Below the pieces are notes generated by a model. It ran no database searches. It was not told where the DNA came from and saw only the letters and a program-made list of their open reading frames with translations. This document shows positions 23,188-31,266 of a DNA stretch of 39,331 nucleotides, one piece after another. The stretch covers positions 1 to 39,331 of the forward strand of contig CACZKE010000027.1 of assembly GCA_902781705.1 (NCBI GenBank), written 5' to 3'. A program made the position numbers and the translations under genes. Positions within the stretch are counted from its first letter, which is position 1. Each line of letters opens with the position of its first letter. This stretch comes from an uncultured Bacteroidia bacterium (GTDB lineage: Bacteria > Bacteroidota > Bacteroidia > Bacteroidales > UBA932).

Positions 23188-24378
23188 ATGCCCAGGATCG
23201 CCGTCATAGGAGCCGGTGCCGCCGGCTGTTTCTGCACCGCCGAACTCAGGCGGCTGCGGCCGGAGGCGGCGGTGGACGTGTACGAGGCCGGTCCCAAACC
23301 CCTTGCCAAAGTCGCCATCACCGGCGGCGGTCGCTGCAACCTCACGAATTCCTTCCAGGGGATCCGTTCCCTCGCAGAGGCCTACCCCCGGGGCGAACGT
23401 CTCATGAAACGCCTCCTGAAGGTCTTTTCCCAGGAAGACGCCTGCCGATGGTTCGAAGCCGCCGGCGTTCCCCTCGTCCTCCAGGAGGACCACTGCGTCT
23501 TTCCCCGTTCCCAGGATGCCATGGACATCGTCCGGGCCCTCCTGCGGAAAATGGACGGAGCGCATCTGCATCTCCACACACCCGTCCGATCCGTCATGTC
23601 CGGCTTGAGCGGGCATCTCGAGGTGGATGGCATTCCCTATGATGCGGTCGTCGTCACGACCGGAGGCGCCCCGAAGGGACTTCCCCTAATGGAGGGGCTG
23701 GACCTCGAATGGGTCCCCACAGTACCCTCGCTCTTCACCTTCACCATCCAGGATCCGGGGCTCCGTGCCCTCATGGGCCTCGTGACCGAGGCGTCTGTCA
23801 GCCTTCCCGGCACCGCCTTCAAGGCCGAGGGTCCCCTCCTCATCACCGACTGGGGGCTCAGCGGTCCCGCCGTCCTGAAACTTTCTTCCTATGCTGCCCG
23901 CCATTTGGCCGAGTGCGGATACAAAGCCCCCCTCTGCGTCAACTGGACGGGACTCCGGGAGGAAGAAATCCGGGAAAACCTTCGCAGTATCGCCAAGACT
24001 CACCCGCAGAAGCAGGTATCCAATACCCCGCCGGAAGGACTCCAAGCCCGTCTATGGTCCTATCTGATGGGCAAATCCGGCATCCGGGCCGACATCCGCT
24101 GGGCGGAACTGGGTTTGAAGGGCCTGAACCGGCTCGTCGCCACCCTGACGCAGGACTCCTATTCCATCGCCGGAAAGACCCGGTTCCGGGAAGAGTTCGT
24201 CACGGCCGGCGGAGTCGCCCTTTCCAACCTGGATCCGGCCACCCTGCAGTGCCGGAAATACCCGGGACTTTTCTTCGCCGGTGAAGTCCTGGACATCGAC
24301 GCCATCACCGGCGGATTCAACCTTCAGGCGGCCTGGACCACCGGGTACGTGGCCGCCCATGCCATCGCTGCCTTATGA
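23188..24378 (+). CDS. HI0933-type FAD-dependent oxidoreductase
   Basis: 396-aa flavoprotein of the BaiN/HI0933 family. The N-terminal Rossmann motif VIGAGAAGCF (6-15), the family signature KPLAKVAITGGGRCNLTNS (about 37-55), and the C-terminal FAD-binding ALSNLDPATLQ...GLFFAGEVLDIDAITGGFNLQ are all present. The cellular substrate is generally unknown for this family; one gut homologue has been linked to bile-acid reduction, but I see no basis to assert that here. ATG 23188 gives the correct Rossmann start; the frame extending to 23011 is a shadow of the CNNM gene. It overlaps rmuC by 4 bp. Confidence 0.88.
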   Translation: MPRIAVIGAGAAGCFCTAELRRLRPEAAVDVYEAGPKPLAKVAITGGGRCNLTNSFQGIRSLAEAYPRGERLMKRLLKVFSQEDACRWFEAAGVPLVLQEDHCVFPRSQDAMDIVRALLRKMDGAHLHLHTPVRSVMSGLSGHLEVDGIPYDAVVVTTGGAPKGLPLMEGLDLEWVPTVPSLFTFTIQDPGLRALMGLVTEASVSLPGTAFKAEGPLLITDWGLSGPAVLKLSSYAARHLAECGYKAPLCVNWTGLREEEIRENLRSIAKTHPQKQVSNTPPEGLQARLWSYLMGKSGIRADIRWAELGLKGLNRLVATLTQDSYSIAGKTRFREEFVTAGGVALSNLDPATLQCRKYPGLFFAGEVLDIDAITGGFNLQAAWTTGYVAAHAIAAL

Positions 24379-25670
24379 AAGAGATCCTCATCATCGTCGC
24401 ACCCATCGCGGCCGCCCTCCTCGTAATTGCCGTCCTCATCACTTGGCTCGTCCTGAAGTCCAAGTATGGGAAAGCCATGAATATCGTTGAGAACCAACTG
24501 ATTGCTTCGCAGGGTGAAGTCAAGTCCCTGACCGCCCTCCGGGAGAACGATCTCCTCGCCCACGAAAAGTCCGTCGCCCTCCTGAAAGAAGCCCACGACG
24601 CCGCCCTCAAGCAGCAGATCGCCGCCATCCGCGCCGAAATGACGGCCGAGACGGAGCGCCTGCTCAAGCAGCGGGAGGAGGAACTCTCGCGCAAGGCGGA
24701 GGAGACTTTCAAGAACATTTCCGGCAACCTGGACAAGGACCTGAAGGAGATGAAGGACGCGTTCGAGGCACAGAAGAAAACGCATACGGAGACTTCCGCT
24801 TCCCTGAAAGAGCAGTTGGAAGGGGCTGTCCGGAATCTCGCGCACCAGACGCAGGACATCGGCAAGAAGGCCGACAACCTGGCCTCCGCCCTCAAGGGGC
24901 AGAACAAGATGGCCGGCTGCTGGGGCGAGACCATCCTGTACAACATGCTCGTTGCGGAAGGGATGGTGGAAGGCCGGGACTTCGACAAGGAAGAGACGCT
25001 TCGTAACGCGTTGGGGCTCATTGTATTGAACGAGGACAGCGGAAAGCGGATGCGGCCCGACTTCATTCTCCATTACCCGGACAGGACGGAACTTATCATC
25101 GACGCGAAAGTGTCCCTGGACGCCTATTCCGACTGGTCATCCGCCGAGGATGAAGCCACCAAGGCCGATGCCGCCCGCCGCAACCTCGCCGCCATCCAGG
25201 CGCAGATCAAGTCTCTCGCCACCAAACGCTACCAGGACTATATCCGCGACGGTTACAAGACACTGGACTACGTCATCATGTTCATCCCGAACTACGGGGC
25301 CCTGCAACTGGCCAAGACCCTCGCTCCGGACATTTTCCGCGAGGCCTACAACCAGGGCGTCCTCCTCACGACGGAAGAGACCCTGATGCCTTTCCTGCGG
25401 ATGATCCGCATCGCCTGGACCAACTACGACCAGGCCCGGAACCAGGAAAAGATCGTCAAGGCGGCCCAGACCATGATCGACCGCGTGGCCGATTTCTCAG
25501 CCGCCCATGCCGCCATGGGCAAGAAACTGGAGGAAGCCGTGAAGGAGTATGAAAAATGCTCCGCCAAGATCGGTGAATCCGGACAGAGCATCCTCGTATC
25601 GGCCCATCAACTCGTGAAACTGGGCGTTCCTAAGAATCCGAAGAAGCCGCTTCCTGAAATCGAAGGGTGA
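24375..25670 (+). CDS. rmuC: DNA recombination protein RmuC
   Basis: 431 aa. An N-terminal membrane anchor (about 3-27: ILIIVAPIAAALLVIAVLITWLVL, with a lysine-rich stop) is followed by a long coiled coil (about 35-165) and the RmuC nuclease-like domain (about 170-385): KMAGCWGETILYNMLVAEGM, MRPDFILHYPDRTELIIDAKVSLDAY (PD...DxK-type residues), YVIMFIPNYGALQLA. RmuC limits recombination at short inverted repeats and has also been linked to defence against mobile elements in some bacteria. It is translationally coupled to the HI0933-like gene. Its 3' end overlaps the convergent heptose gene by 41 bp. Confidence 0.92.
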   Translation: MKEILIIVAPIAAALLVIAVLITWLVLKSKYGKAMNIVENQLIASQGEVKSLTALRENDLLAHEKSVALLKEAHDAALKQQIAAIRAEMTAETERLLKQREEELSRKAEETFKNISGNLDKDLKEMKDAFEAQKKTHTETSASLKEQLEGAVRNLAHQTQDIGKKADNLASALKGQNKMAGCWGETILYNMLVAEGMVEGRDFDKEETLRNALGLIVLNEDSGKRMRPDFILHYPDRTELIIDAKVSLDAYSDWSSAEDEATKADAARRNLAAIQAQIKSLATKRYQDYIRDGYKTLDYVIMFIPNYGALQLAKTLAPDIFREAYNQGVLLTTEETLMPFLRMIRIAWTNYDQARNQEKIVKAAQTMIDRVADFSAAHAAMGKKLEEAVKEYEKCSAKIGESGQSILVSAHQLVKLGVPKNPKKPLPEIEG

Positions 25671-26832
25671 TTTCCGCAGTCTCCATCAGCACGAAGCCGA
25701 TGCCGCAGTTTGCGGCGAATTCGCGGTCATAACGGGAATCCCCCAGCATGACCGTCTTCTCCGGCCTGACTTCCGGATACGCCGCGAGGATCTCGTTGAA
25801 CATGCCCCGGTTGGGTTTGCGGCGCGGATCGTCATCCGACAGAGCAGTACACAGGTAGATTCCGTCAATCCTGCCGCCGGCGGCGGCGATTTCTGCGAGC
25901 ATCCGCGCATGGACCGCCTCCAGTTGTTCCTGCGTCATCCGACCTTTTCCAACGCCCCGCTGATTCGTGACAAGAAAGATATGGCGGAAGTGTCCGGCCC
26001 ATTTCCGGAGGCTTTCCAGAATTCCGGGAAGGAAGGTGAACTTGTCCCAGGAGGTAACATAATCACCCGGCAGCCAGCGGTTTATGACGCCGTCGCGGTC
26101 CAGCAGAAGCGTATCGGCGTCCATGGCCAGCACGACATCCGAGGCCTTCAGGACCGCCTGGATCTCCGGCAGTTCCCGCTGCGCCCGCGCATAATCCTCC
26201 GGAATGCCGATATCGATGAAATACCCGTCCTGCACCTGCCCGGCGACGAGATGGGCGGCGGCCAGGGGCTCCAGCAGGTCTTTCTCGAAGGAAAACCGTT
26301 TCGGATAGAAGGCGAAGTCCAGTTGGGAACGCACAAGCGCATAGACGCCGCCGTTGATGAGTCCTTCGGCGCAGGCCGCCTTTTCATGGAAGCCCGTCAC
26401 AAGTTCACCGTCCCAGTCCACGGCGCCGTACCGGTCGAAATTCCGCATGGGCTTCAGGGCCAGCGTTACCGGAGCACTGAAAGAAAGGGCGTCCAGGTCC
26501 ACGTCGAAAAACGTATCCCCGTTCAGGACGATGACCCGGTCTTCCCGGCATTTCGTAAGTGCCAGGCGGATTCCTCCACCGGTTCCCAGGGGTTCCTCTT
26601 CCACGGCATAACTGATTTCGAACGGCCAGGCGCGGGAGTCCATGTAACTGAATATCACCTCCCTGAGATAGCCCACCGAAAGGACGACATGGGATACGTC
26701 ATACCTTGACAGCCACTCCAGCATGTACTGCAGGAAGGGCCTCCCGTCCACAGGAGCCATACATTTGGGGACCTCGCTGACGACGCTGCGCAGGCGGGTT
26801 CCCAGCCCGCCGGCCAGGATTATCGCTTCCAT
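25630..26832 (-). CDS. Bifunctional heptose-1-phosphate nucleotidyltransferase / heptose bisphosphate phosphatase
   Basis: 400 aa. Residues 1-225 are a sugar nucleotidyltransferase of HddC/RmlA type (AGGLGTRLRS at 7-16, catalytic NGDTFFDVD around D106, YFIDIGIPEDY). Residues about 240-395 are a HAD phosphatase of GmhB type (LLLDRDGVINRW with D245 and D247, LVTNQRGVGKG, RRKPNRGM, MLGDSRYD). The zinc-loop cysteines of classical GmhB are missing (YLCTALSDDDPRRKP keeps one Cys). The fusion would remove the C7 phosphate and load a nucleotide onto heptose-1-phosphate; GDP or ADP specificity cannot be read. It overlaps the kinase gene by 13 bp, so consecutive pathway steps are coupled. A sedoheptulose-7-phosphate isomerase (gmhA) is not in the window. 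Confidence 0.87.
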   Translation of the reverse strand: MEAIILAGGLGTRLRSVVSEVPKCMAPVDGRPFLQYMLEWLSRYDVSHVVLSVGYLREVIFSYMDSRAWPFEISYAVEEEPLGTGGGIRLALTKCREDRVIVLNGDTFFDVDLDALSFSAPVTLALKPMRNFDRYGAVDWDGELVTGFHEKAACAEGLINGGVYALVRSQLDFAFYPKRFSFEKDLLEPLAAAHLVAGQVQDGYFIDIGIPEDYARAQRELPEIQAVLKASDVVLAMDADTLLLDRDGVINRWLPGDYVTSWDKFTFLPGILESLRKWAGHFRHIFLVTNQRGVGKGRMTQEQLEAVHARMLAEIAAAGGRIDGIYLCTALSDDDPRRKPNRGMFNEILAAYPEVRPEKTVMLGDSRYDREFAANCGIGFVLMETAEITLRFQEAASSDS

Positions 26833-27872
26833 ACTTCGGGGACCTTGTCGGTCTCATAGACGCGCCAGGCATGGGCACCCCTTTCCGTAAACTGGAAAGG
26901 CACCACCTGGCCGGGAAGTTTCCCGAGCGCCTGGACGACGGCCATCTTGCGGGCGGGCGGAACCATGAGCATCATGAAACCGCCGCCGCCGGCCCCGGAC
27001 ACCTTCCCCGAAAGCGCACCGGCTCCGATAGCCGTGTCAAAGGCCTCCTGGATGACGGGATTGGTAATGGCACCGGCCATCTTCTTCTTGTCCTCCCAGG
27101 CTTGGCCCAGGATGCGGCCGAACTCGCCCATATCCCCCTTGAGAAGGGCGAACTTCATGTCCTGGGAACTCTGTTTGATCCGGTGCATGGCCTCGATGGC
27201 GGTGGCATTGCCGGAAGAAGTGTTTTTCTGCTGCTCGCTGATGATGGCGGCGCTGGAACGGGAGCGACCCGTATAATAGAGGACGAGGGAGGACTCCAGT
27301 TCGTCGACGATCCAACTCTTGATCTTGAGCGGATTCACGATGACGATGTCGTCCCGGAGGAATTCCATGTAGTTGAAACCGCCGAAAGCGGCCGCATACT
27401 GGTCTTGCTTTCCGCCGGCGAGGGCGAGGTCCTTCCGCTCGATTTCGTACGCCAGACGGGCGATTTCGTAGTCACCGAGGGGCAGGTTCATCCACTCGGC
27501 GAAACACTTGAGGATGCACACCACCATCGTGGAGGAGGTGCCGAGACCGGATCCGGCCGGCGCATCGTTATAAGTCGTGATGGAAAAGGCGCCGGGAACG
27601 GGGCCGAAATCCTTCACGACGCGCGCATAGACACCCCGAATCAGGTCAGGGGCGCCTTCCAGCATGTCCCCGAGGGGGCAGCGAAGATGCGCATCGGCAT
27701 CATAGGCATCGATCTGTACCCAGTCCCCTTCCTGCGTTTCGATGGTGCAGTAGGCGGAGAGGTTGATGGTCGCATTGAGGATCAGGCCGCCGTACAGGTC
27801 GCTGTAGGGAGAGACGTCGCTTCCTCCCCCGGCCAGACCGAGTCTCAGGGGTGCTTTGCTTCGGATGATCAT
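26820..27872 (-). CDS. hddA: D-glycero-D-manno-heptose 7-phosphate kinase (GHMP family)
   Basis: 350 aa. The GHMP signature PAGSGLGTSSTM at 105-116 binds ATP phosphates. The N-terminal RSKAPLRLGLAGGGSDVSPY and the C-terminal KVSGAGGGGFMMLMVP complete the three GHMP motifs and match HddA closely (GGGSDV, KQDQYAAAFGGFN). It would phosphorylate heptose-7-phosphate at C1, feeding the bifunctional enzyme encoded immediately downstream (13-bp overlap). The product supplies heptose for LPS core, capsule or glycoprotein. Upstream it overlaps the coiled-coil lipoprotein gene by 4 bp. The symbol rests on motif agreement plus pathway context. Confidence 0.85.
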   Translation of the reverse strand: MIIRSKAPLRLGLAGGGSDVSPYSDLYGGLILNATINLSAYCTIETQEGDWVQIDAYDADAHLRCPLGDMLEGAPDLIRGVYARVVKDFGPVPGAFSITTYNDAPAGSGLGTSSTMVVCILKCFAEWMNLPLGDYEIARLAYEIERKDLALAGGKQDQYAAAFGGFNYMEFLRDDIVIVNPLKIKSWIVDELESSLVLYYTGRSRSSAAIISEQQKNTSSGNATAIEAMHRIKQSSQDMKFALLKGDMGEFGRILGQAWEDKKKMAGAITNPVIQEAFDTAIGAGALSGKVSGAGGGGFMMLMVPPARKMAVVQALGKLPGQVVPFQFTERGAHAWRVYETDKVPEVWKR

Positions 27873-28648
27873 TGGGCGAGCAGGGACATTTTTTCCCGGA
27901 CGGCAGCGATGCGGTCAGAGGCATCGGCATAACCGGTCTCGAGGGCCTTGCTGTAGTACAGGATGGCTTTTTCGTACATTTCCACGGTCAGGGATTTGAC
28001 CTTGGCCTTGTCTTTGCGGCGGGAGACGGAAGGGGCGTCGTCACCGAGCGCCTCGAAGTCCTGGCCGGCCTGGAAAAGCATCCGGGATTGCTCCCGGACC
28101 GCTTTTTCCAGCGTGGCCTGCTGGGCGTTGATGGTCTCGTTCTGCATGACGATGGTCCCGTGCTGGGCCGTAATCGTCTCGTTCTGCTCGCTGATGGTCC
28201 GGTCCTTTTCCACGATCTCGGCCCGGAGGTCTTCGATCTCCTTCTCCTTCTCGGCAATGACAGTCTTGAGACTGGACACGACTTTCCGGTACTCCGCATT
28301 GTCGCGGGTGAGCCGTTCCAACTGGTCCAGTTTTCCCTTGATGTCCTGGATGCTGTTCTCGATCATTTCCACCTGGTTCAGACGGGCGGTCCCCTGCTCT
28401 ACGTCGGTCCTGAGGACGGCGGTCGAACCGGAAATCTGGGATAGTTCCTGCAGAATGTTGTCCACGGCGGCGGCCTGTTCGATATAGCCGTTGCGCGTCA
28501 CTTCCGCACTGGCCTTGAGGTCCTCATAGGCCTGGACTACGGTGTCGTAATCCTCCTTGGGGACGGTCTCGCCCTTGGGAACGAGGAAATCGCAGGAGGC
28601 GGCCAGAAGAAGACCTCCCAGCATACTGATTATCGGGAGAGTTCGCAT
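27869..28648 (-). CDS. Coiled-coil lipoprotein of unknown function
   Basis: 259 aa. Lipoprotein signal peptide (MLGGLLLAASC, C19), then a long coiled coil (about 45-190) with heptads and near-repeats (TISEQNETITAQHGTIVMQ; ETINAQQATLEK), and a C-terminal helical segment (about 215-255: EMYEKAILYYSKALETGYADASDRI) resembling one TPR unit. It is likely a periplasmic scaffold or envelope-spanning lipoprotein. No family name recognised. It lies in the middle of the operon, overlapping the preceding lipoprotein by 19 bp and the kinase by 4 bp, so its expression is tied to heptose activation. Confidence 0.75.
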   Translation of the reverse strand: MRTLPIISMLGGLLLAASCDFLVPKGETVPKEDYDTVVQAYEDLKASAEVTRNGYIEQAAAVDNILQELSQISGSTAVLRTDVEQGTARLNQVEMIENSIQDIKGKLDQLERLTRDNAEYRKVVSSLKTVIAEKEKEIEDLRAEIVEKDRTISEQNETITAQHGTIVMQNETINAQQATLEKAVREQSRMLFQAGQDFEALGDDAPSVSRRKDKAKVKSLTVEMYEKAILYYSKALETGYADASDRIAAVREKMSLLAQ

Positions 28649-29010
28649 AGGAAATTCGTCTTTTCGAAGCGGATGGTCGTGAGTTTCAGGTCCGAACGGT
28701 AGGACACGGTTCCGGCGCCGAGTTCCTCGGAAGAGACCGTTCCGTCATCCGTTACCGTGAAAGTATATACCGCAGGTCCATAGACGGTCACGCGGGCGAT
28801 CTGGTACTGGCGCTCGGCAATCTTCTTCACGGAGGCGGTGGCGTAGCGCGTCTCGCCTTCCGAGATGAATTTCATCGAATAACTGCCTTCCAGGTTGCCT
28901 ATTTTCTGGACATCCGGGACGGTGCTCACCTGCCGGACGGAACGGCCGGCGCAACCCGCCAGGAGGGCGCACAGGACCGTGAGAAAGGCCAGGTAACGGA
29001 GGGTTTTCAT
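28630..29010 (-). CDS. Small lipoprotein of unknown function
   Basis: 126 aa with a clear lipobox (VLCALLAGC, C20). The mature part is beta-rich (SYSMKFISEGETRYATASVKK, YQIARVTVYGPAVYTFTVTDDG), perhaps a small lipocalin-like or beta-sandwich fold, and ends in FLCELSR. No recognised family. It starts 12 bp after the flavodiiron gene and overlaps the coiled-coil lipoprotein by 19 bp, so the two lipoproteins may act together at the envelope. Confidence 0.72.
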   Translation of the reverse strand: MKTLRYLAFLTVLCALLAGCAGRSVRQVSTVPDVQKIGNLEGSYSMKFISEGETRYATASVKKIAERQYQIARVTVYGPAVYTFTVTDDGTVSSEELGAGTVSYRSDLKLTTIRFEKTNFLCELSR

Positions 29011-29022
29011 AAGGCTTCGGGA

Positions 29023-30201
29023 TTATTGCAGGATGGCGTCGGCCAGGGCCTCCAGGGCGGCCCGGTCGGATTCTTTCATGCGGCTGCGGAGGGTGACGAG
29101 GTCGCCCACGATCTCGACATCCTTCATCGCGCCGAACATTTCCTTCATCACCTTGCCGGCCGAAGGGGCCCAGGTGCCGTTTTCCACGAGGGCGACCTTG
29201 CGCTTCTGCCAGGATTTCATCTGGAGGGTGTGGATGAAGTTGTAAGCGGGGCTGAAGAGTCCGCCGTCATAGGAAGCGGCCAGTACGACCATACGGCCAT
29301 ATCGGAAGGCGTCTTCCACGGCTTCGGCCTGGTCGTCGCGGGTCAGGTCGGACATCGCCACTTTCGGGCAGCCCTTCGCCAGAAGGATTTCCTTCAGGCA
29401 TTCGGCTGCGGCCAGGGTACCGCCATGGATGGAAGCGCAGGCGATGAAAACACCCTCGGTTTCAACGCCGTAGGTGCTCCATGTCTGGTACAGGTCGATA
29501 TACTCCTTCAGGTTCTCGCGGAGGACGGGTCCGTGAAGAGGAGCAATCACGGCCGGACCCAGGGGCAGGACTTTCTTCAGAAGTACCTGCACCGGAGCGC
29601 CGTATTTGCCGCAGATGTTAAAGTAATAGCGGCGGGCCTCGCAGGCCCAGTCGTCATCTTCTTCGCCGAAATAGCCGCACTTCCCGAGGGCGCCGAATTT
29701 GCCGAAGGCATCGGCGGCGAAAAGGACTTTGTCCTTCTCGTCGAAGGACACCATGACCTCGGGCCAATGCACCATCGCGGCCCCGAAGAACCGGAGCGTA
29801 TGGGTGCCCAATTCAAGGGTGTCCCCTTCTTTCACCGCCAGGGTTTTAAAGGTCTCGCCCTCAAAGAATTGGCCGAGGAAAGCGAGGGCCTTTGCCGAGG
29901 CGACGACCTGCGCCTGCGGATACTTCCGCGCAAAGGCCAGGATGCTTCCGGAGTGGTCCGGTTCCATGTGATGGACCACAAGAAAATCCGGAGTCCGGCC
30001 TTGAAGGGCCGCTTCCAGATTCTGCAGCCATTCCCCGGTCATCCGGGCATCGACCGAATCCATCACGGCCACTTTCGTGTCCAGGATGAGATAGGAATTG
30101 TAGGACATGCCTTCCGGCACGATATACTGGCTCTCGAACAGGTCCAGTTCCAGGTCGTCGACCCCGATGTACTTGATATCGTCTGTGACGCTTTTGATCA
30201 T
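29023..30201 (-). CDS. Flavodiiron protein (FprA family A-type flavoprotein)
   Basis: 392-aa cytoplasmic enzyme that reduces O2 to water and/or NO to N2O in anaerobes. The metallo-beta-lactamase-like domain has a full diiron site: H78-x-E80-x-D82-H83, H145, D164 and H223. The C-terminal flavodoxin domain (about 245-392) begins with GVFIACASIHGGTLAAAE, the FMN phosphate loop. No rubredoxin or flavin-reductase extension is fused, so an external electron donor is needed. It is first in the five-gene operon, with its own -7 box at 30223-30230. Its pairing with lipoproteins and heptose genes is unusual. Fits an obligate anaerobe coping with oxygen. Confidence 0.92.
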   Translation of the reverse strand: MIKSVTDDIKYIGVDDLELDLFESQYIVPEGMSYNSYLILDTKVAVMDSVDARMTGEWLQNLEAALQGRTPDFLVVHHMEPDHSGSILAFARKYPQAQVVASAKALAFLGQFFEGETFKTLAVKEGDTLELGTHTLRFFGAAMVHWPEVMVSFDEKDKVLFAADAFGKFGALGKCGYFGEEDDDWACEARRYYFNICGKYGAPVQVLLKKVLPLGPAVIAPLHGPVLRENLKEYIDLYQTWSTYGVETEGVFIACASIHGGTLAAAECLKEILLAKGCPKVAMSDLTRDDQAEAVEDAFRYGRMVVLAASYDGGLFSPAYNFIHTLQMKSWQKRKVALVENGTWAPSAGKVMKEMFGAMKDVEIVGDLVTLRSRMKESDRAALEALADAILQ

Positions 30202-30222
30202 ATCGTTTCGTCTTTAATCCTA

Positions 30223-30230
30223 CAAATATA
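30223..30230 (-). promoter_or_regulatory. -7 box TATATTTG of the flavodiiron-heptose operon
   Basis: A perfect TAnnTTTG on the minus strand, 21 nt before ATG 30201. No second -7 box was noticed inside the operon down to 25630. Confidence 0.55.
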
Positions 30231-30257
30231 ATCCTTTTTTCCGACGGAAAAAAGACG

Positions 30258-30857
30258 TCAGCGGATCTCCACGGCAGGCCAGCCGTAATCCTTGTACACC
30301 TTCGCGGAAAGCCCGTGCTTTTCCACATAGGCGGCGATGGCGGCTTTGCGCACCGCCTCCCGATGGTTCTGGTCGGAAAGGGCGGTCTGGAAGTCCTCGA
30401 AACGGTCGCCGAAAATGGCCTTGGCAGTGGGCAGGAACGCGCTTCCGTCCCCGACGGCATCAAAGCCCGTCACGGTGAAGTGGCCGGCCTCATCCTGCTT
30501 CACATGCATTTTTCCGGGGTGGCTGCCGCCGGAGACGAACATGAGGGTATCGCCGACGACGTTGTAATTGTCCACCCAATAACTGCCCCAGACCTGGATA
30601 TCGTCCTGACTGCTCTCGTCCACGGAGATGTAATCGTGATACGGGATGCAGACCTCGCCGGACGCATATTGCGACCCGATGACCTCGATCAGGTATTTGT
30701 CGATGGCATGGAAATACGTTTCCTTTTCCTGAACGGCTTCCGCGGCCTTCGTTTCGGGGGCCTCGGCCGCCGCATTCTTCTTCTGTCCGCGCGTACCGCA
30801 GGAAACGGCGGCAAGAATCATCGCCATGGCCATCAAGCCCATTTTGAAGTGTCTCAT
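30258..30857 (-). CDS. Lipoprotein of unknown function
   Basis: 199 aa. Lipobox MAMILAAVSC (C20), then a low-complexity Ala/Glu/Lys linker (about 25-45) and a globular domain (about 47-199) beginning TYFHAIDKYLIEVIGSQYASGEVCIPYHDYIS. The SYWVDNYNVVGDTLMFVSGGSHPG part suggests an NTF2-like or similar small alpha/beta fold, but I do not recognise a family. ATG 30857 was chosen because it starts the signal peptide; the in-frame start at 30944 lies inside the YccF gene. It is the last gene of the GH43-YccF-lipoprotein operon (25-bp gap after yccF). Confidence 0.72.
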   Translation of the reverse strand: MRHFKMGLMAMAMILAAVSCGTRGQKKNAAAEAPETKAAEAVQEKETYFHAIDKYLIEVIGSQYASGEVCIPYHDYISVDESSQDDIQVWGSYWVDNYNVVGDTLMFVSGGSHPGKMHVKQDEAGHFTVTGFDAVGDGSAFLPTAKAIFGDRFEDFQTALSDQNHREAVRKAAIAAYVEKHGLSAKVYKDYGWPAVEIR

Positions 30858-30882
30858 ATAATTGAACGTTAACGATTGATTG

Positions 30883-31251
30883 TCAATGGATTTCCTTCCC
30901 AAACGGAAAGATGGAGCCGATGGCCATCTTGAAATGCTGGCCACCCCACGGGATGCCCACGATGGTTATGCACAGGATGAGGCCGCAGACCAGATGGATG
31001 ATGGCGATCTCCCACCAGCCCAAGAGGATCCACAGTAGGTTCATCACGATGGACAGGCATCCCGGCTCGTTGGGCCCGTCCACCAGTTCATGCCCGAATG
31101 GCCACAGCGCGTAAGTGCCCAGTTTGAACAGTTGCACGCCGAAAGGGATGCCGATGACGGTCAGGCACATCAACAGCCCCACCAGGTAATAGATGATGGC
31201 GACCAGAAGGCCGCCCAGTACTAGCCAGACAATGTTTCCCAGGAATTTCAT
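30883..31251 (-). CDS. YccF domain-containing inner-membrane protein
   Basis: 122 aa consisting of two YccF repeats, each of hydrophobic helices with the signature TVIGIPFG / TIVGIPWG (residues about 31-38 and 94-101), ending in PFGKEIH. About four transmembrane segments. The family is widespread; its function is undefined. It begins 15 bp after the GH43 stop codon and is followed 25 bp later by a lipoprotein gene. Confidence 0.88.
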   Translation of the reverse strand: MKFLGNIVWLVLGGLLVAIIYYLVGLLMCLTVIGIPFGVQLFKLGTYALWPFGHELVDGPNEPGCLSIVMNLLWILLGWWEIAIIHLVCGLILCITIVGIPWGGQHFKMAIGSIFPFGKEIH

Positions 31252-31266
31252 ATCGGTAAAAAGGGG

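Noticed and set aside
26871-27932. 353-codon plus-strand frame opposite the heptose kinase
   Set aside because: Shadow of the GHMP kinase gene, which has all family motifs.
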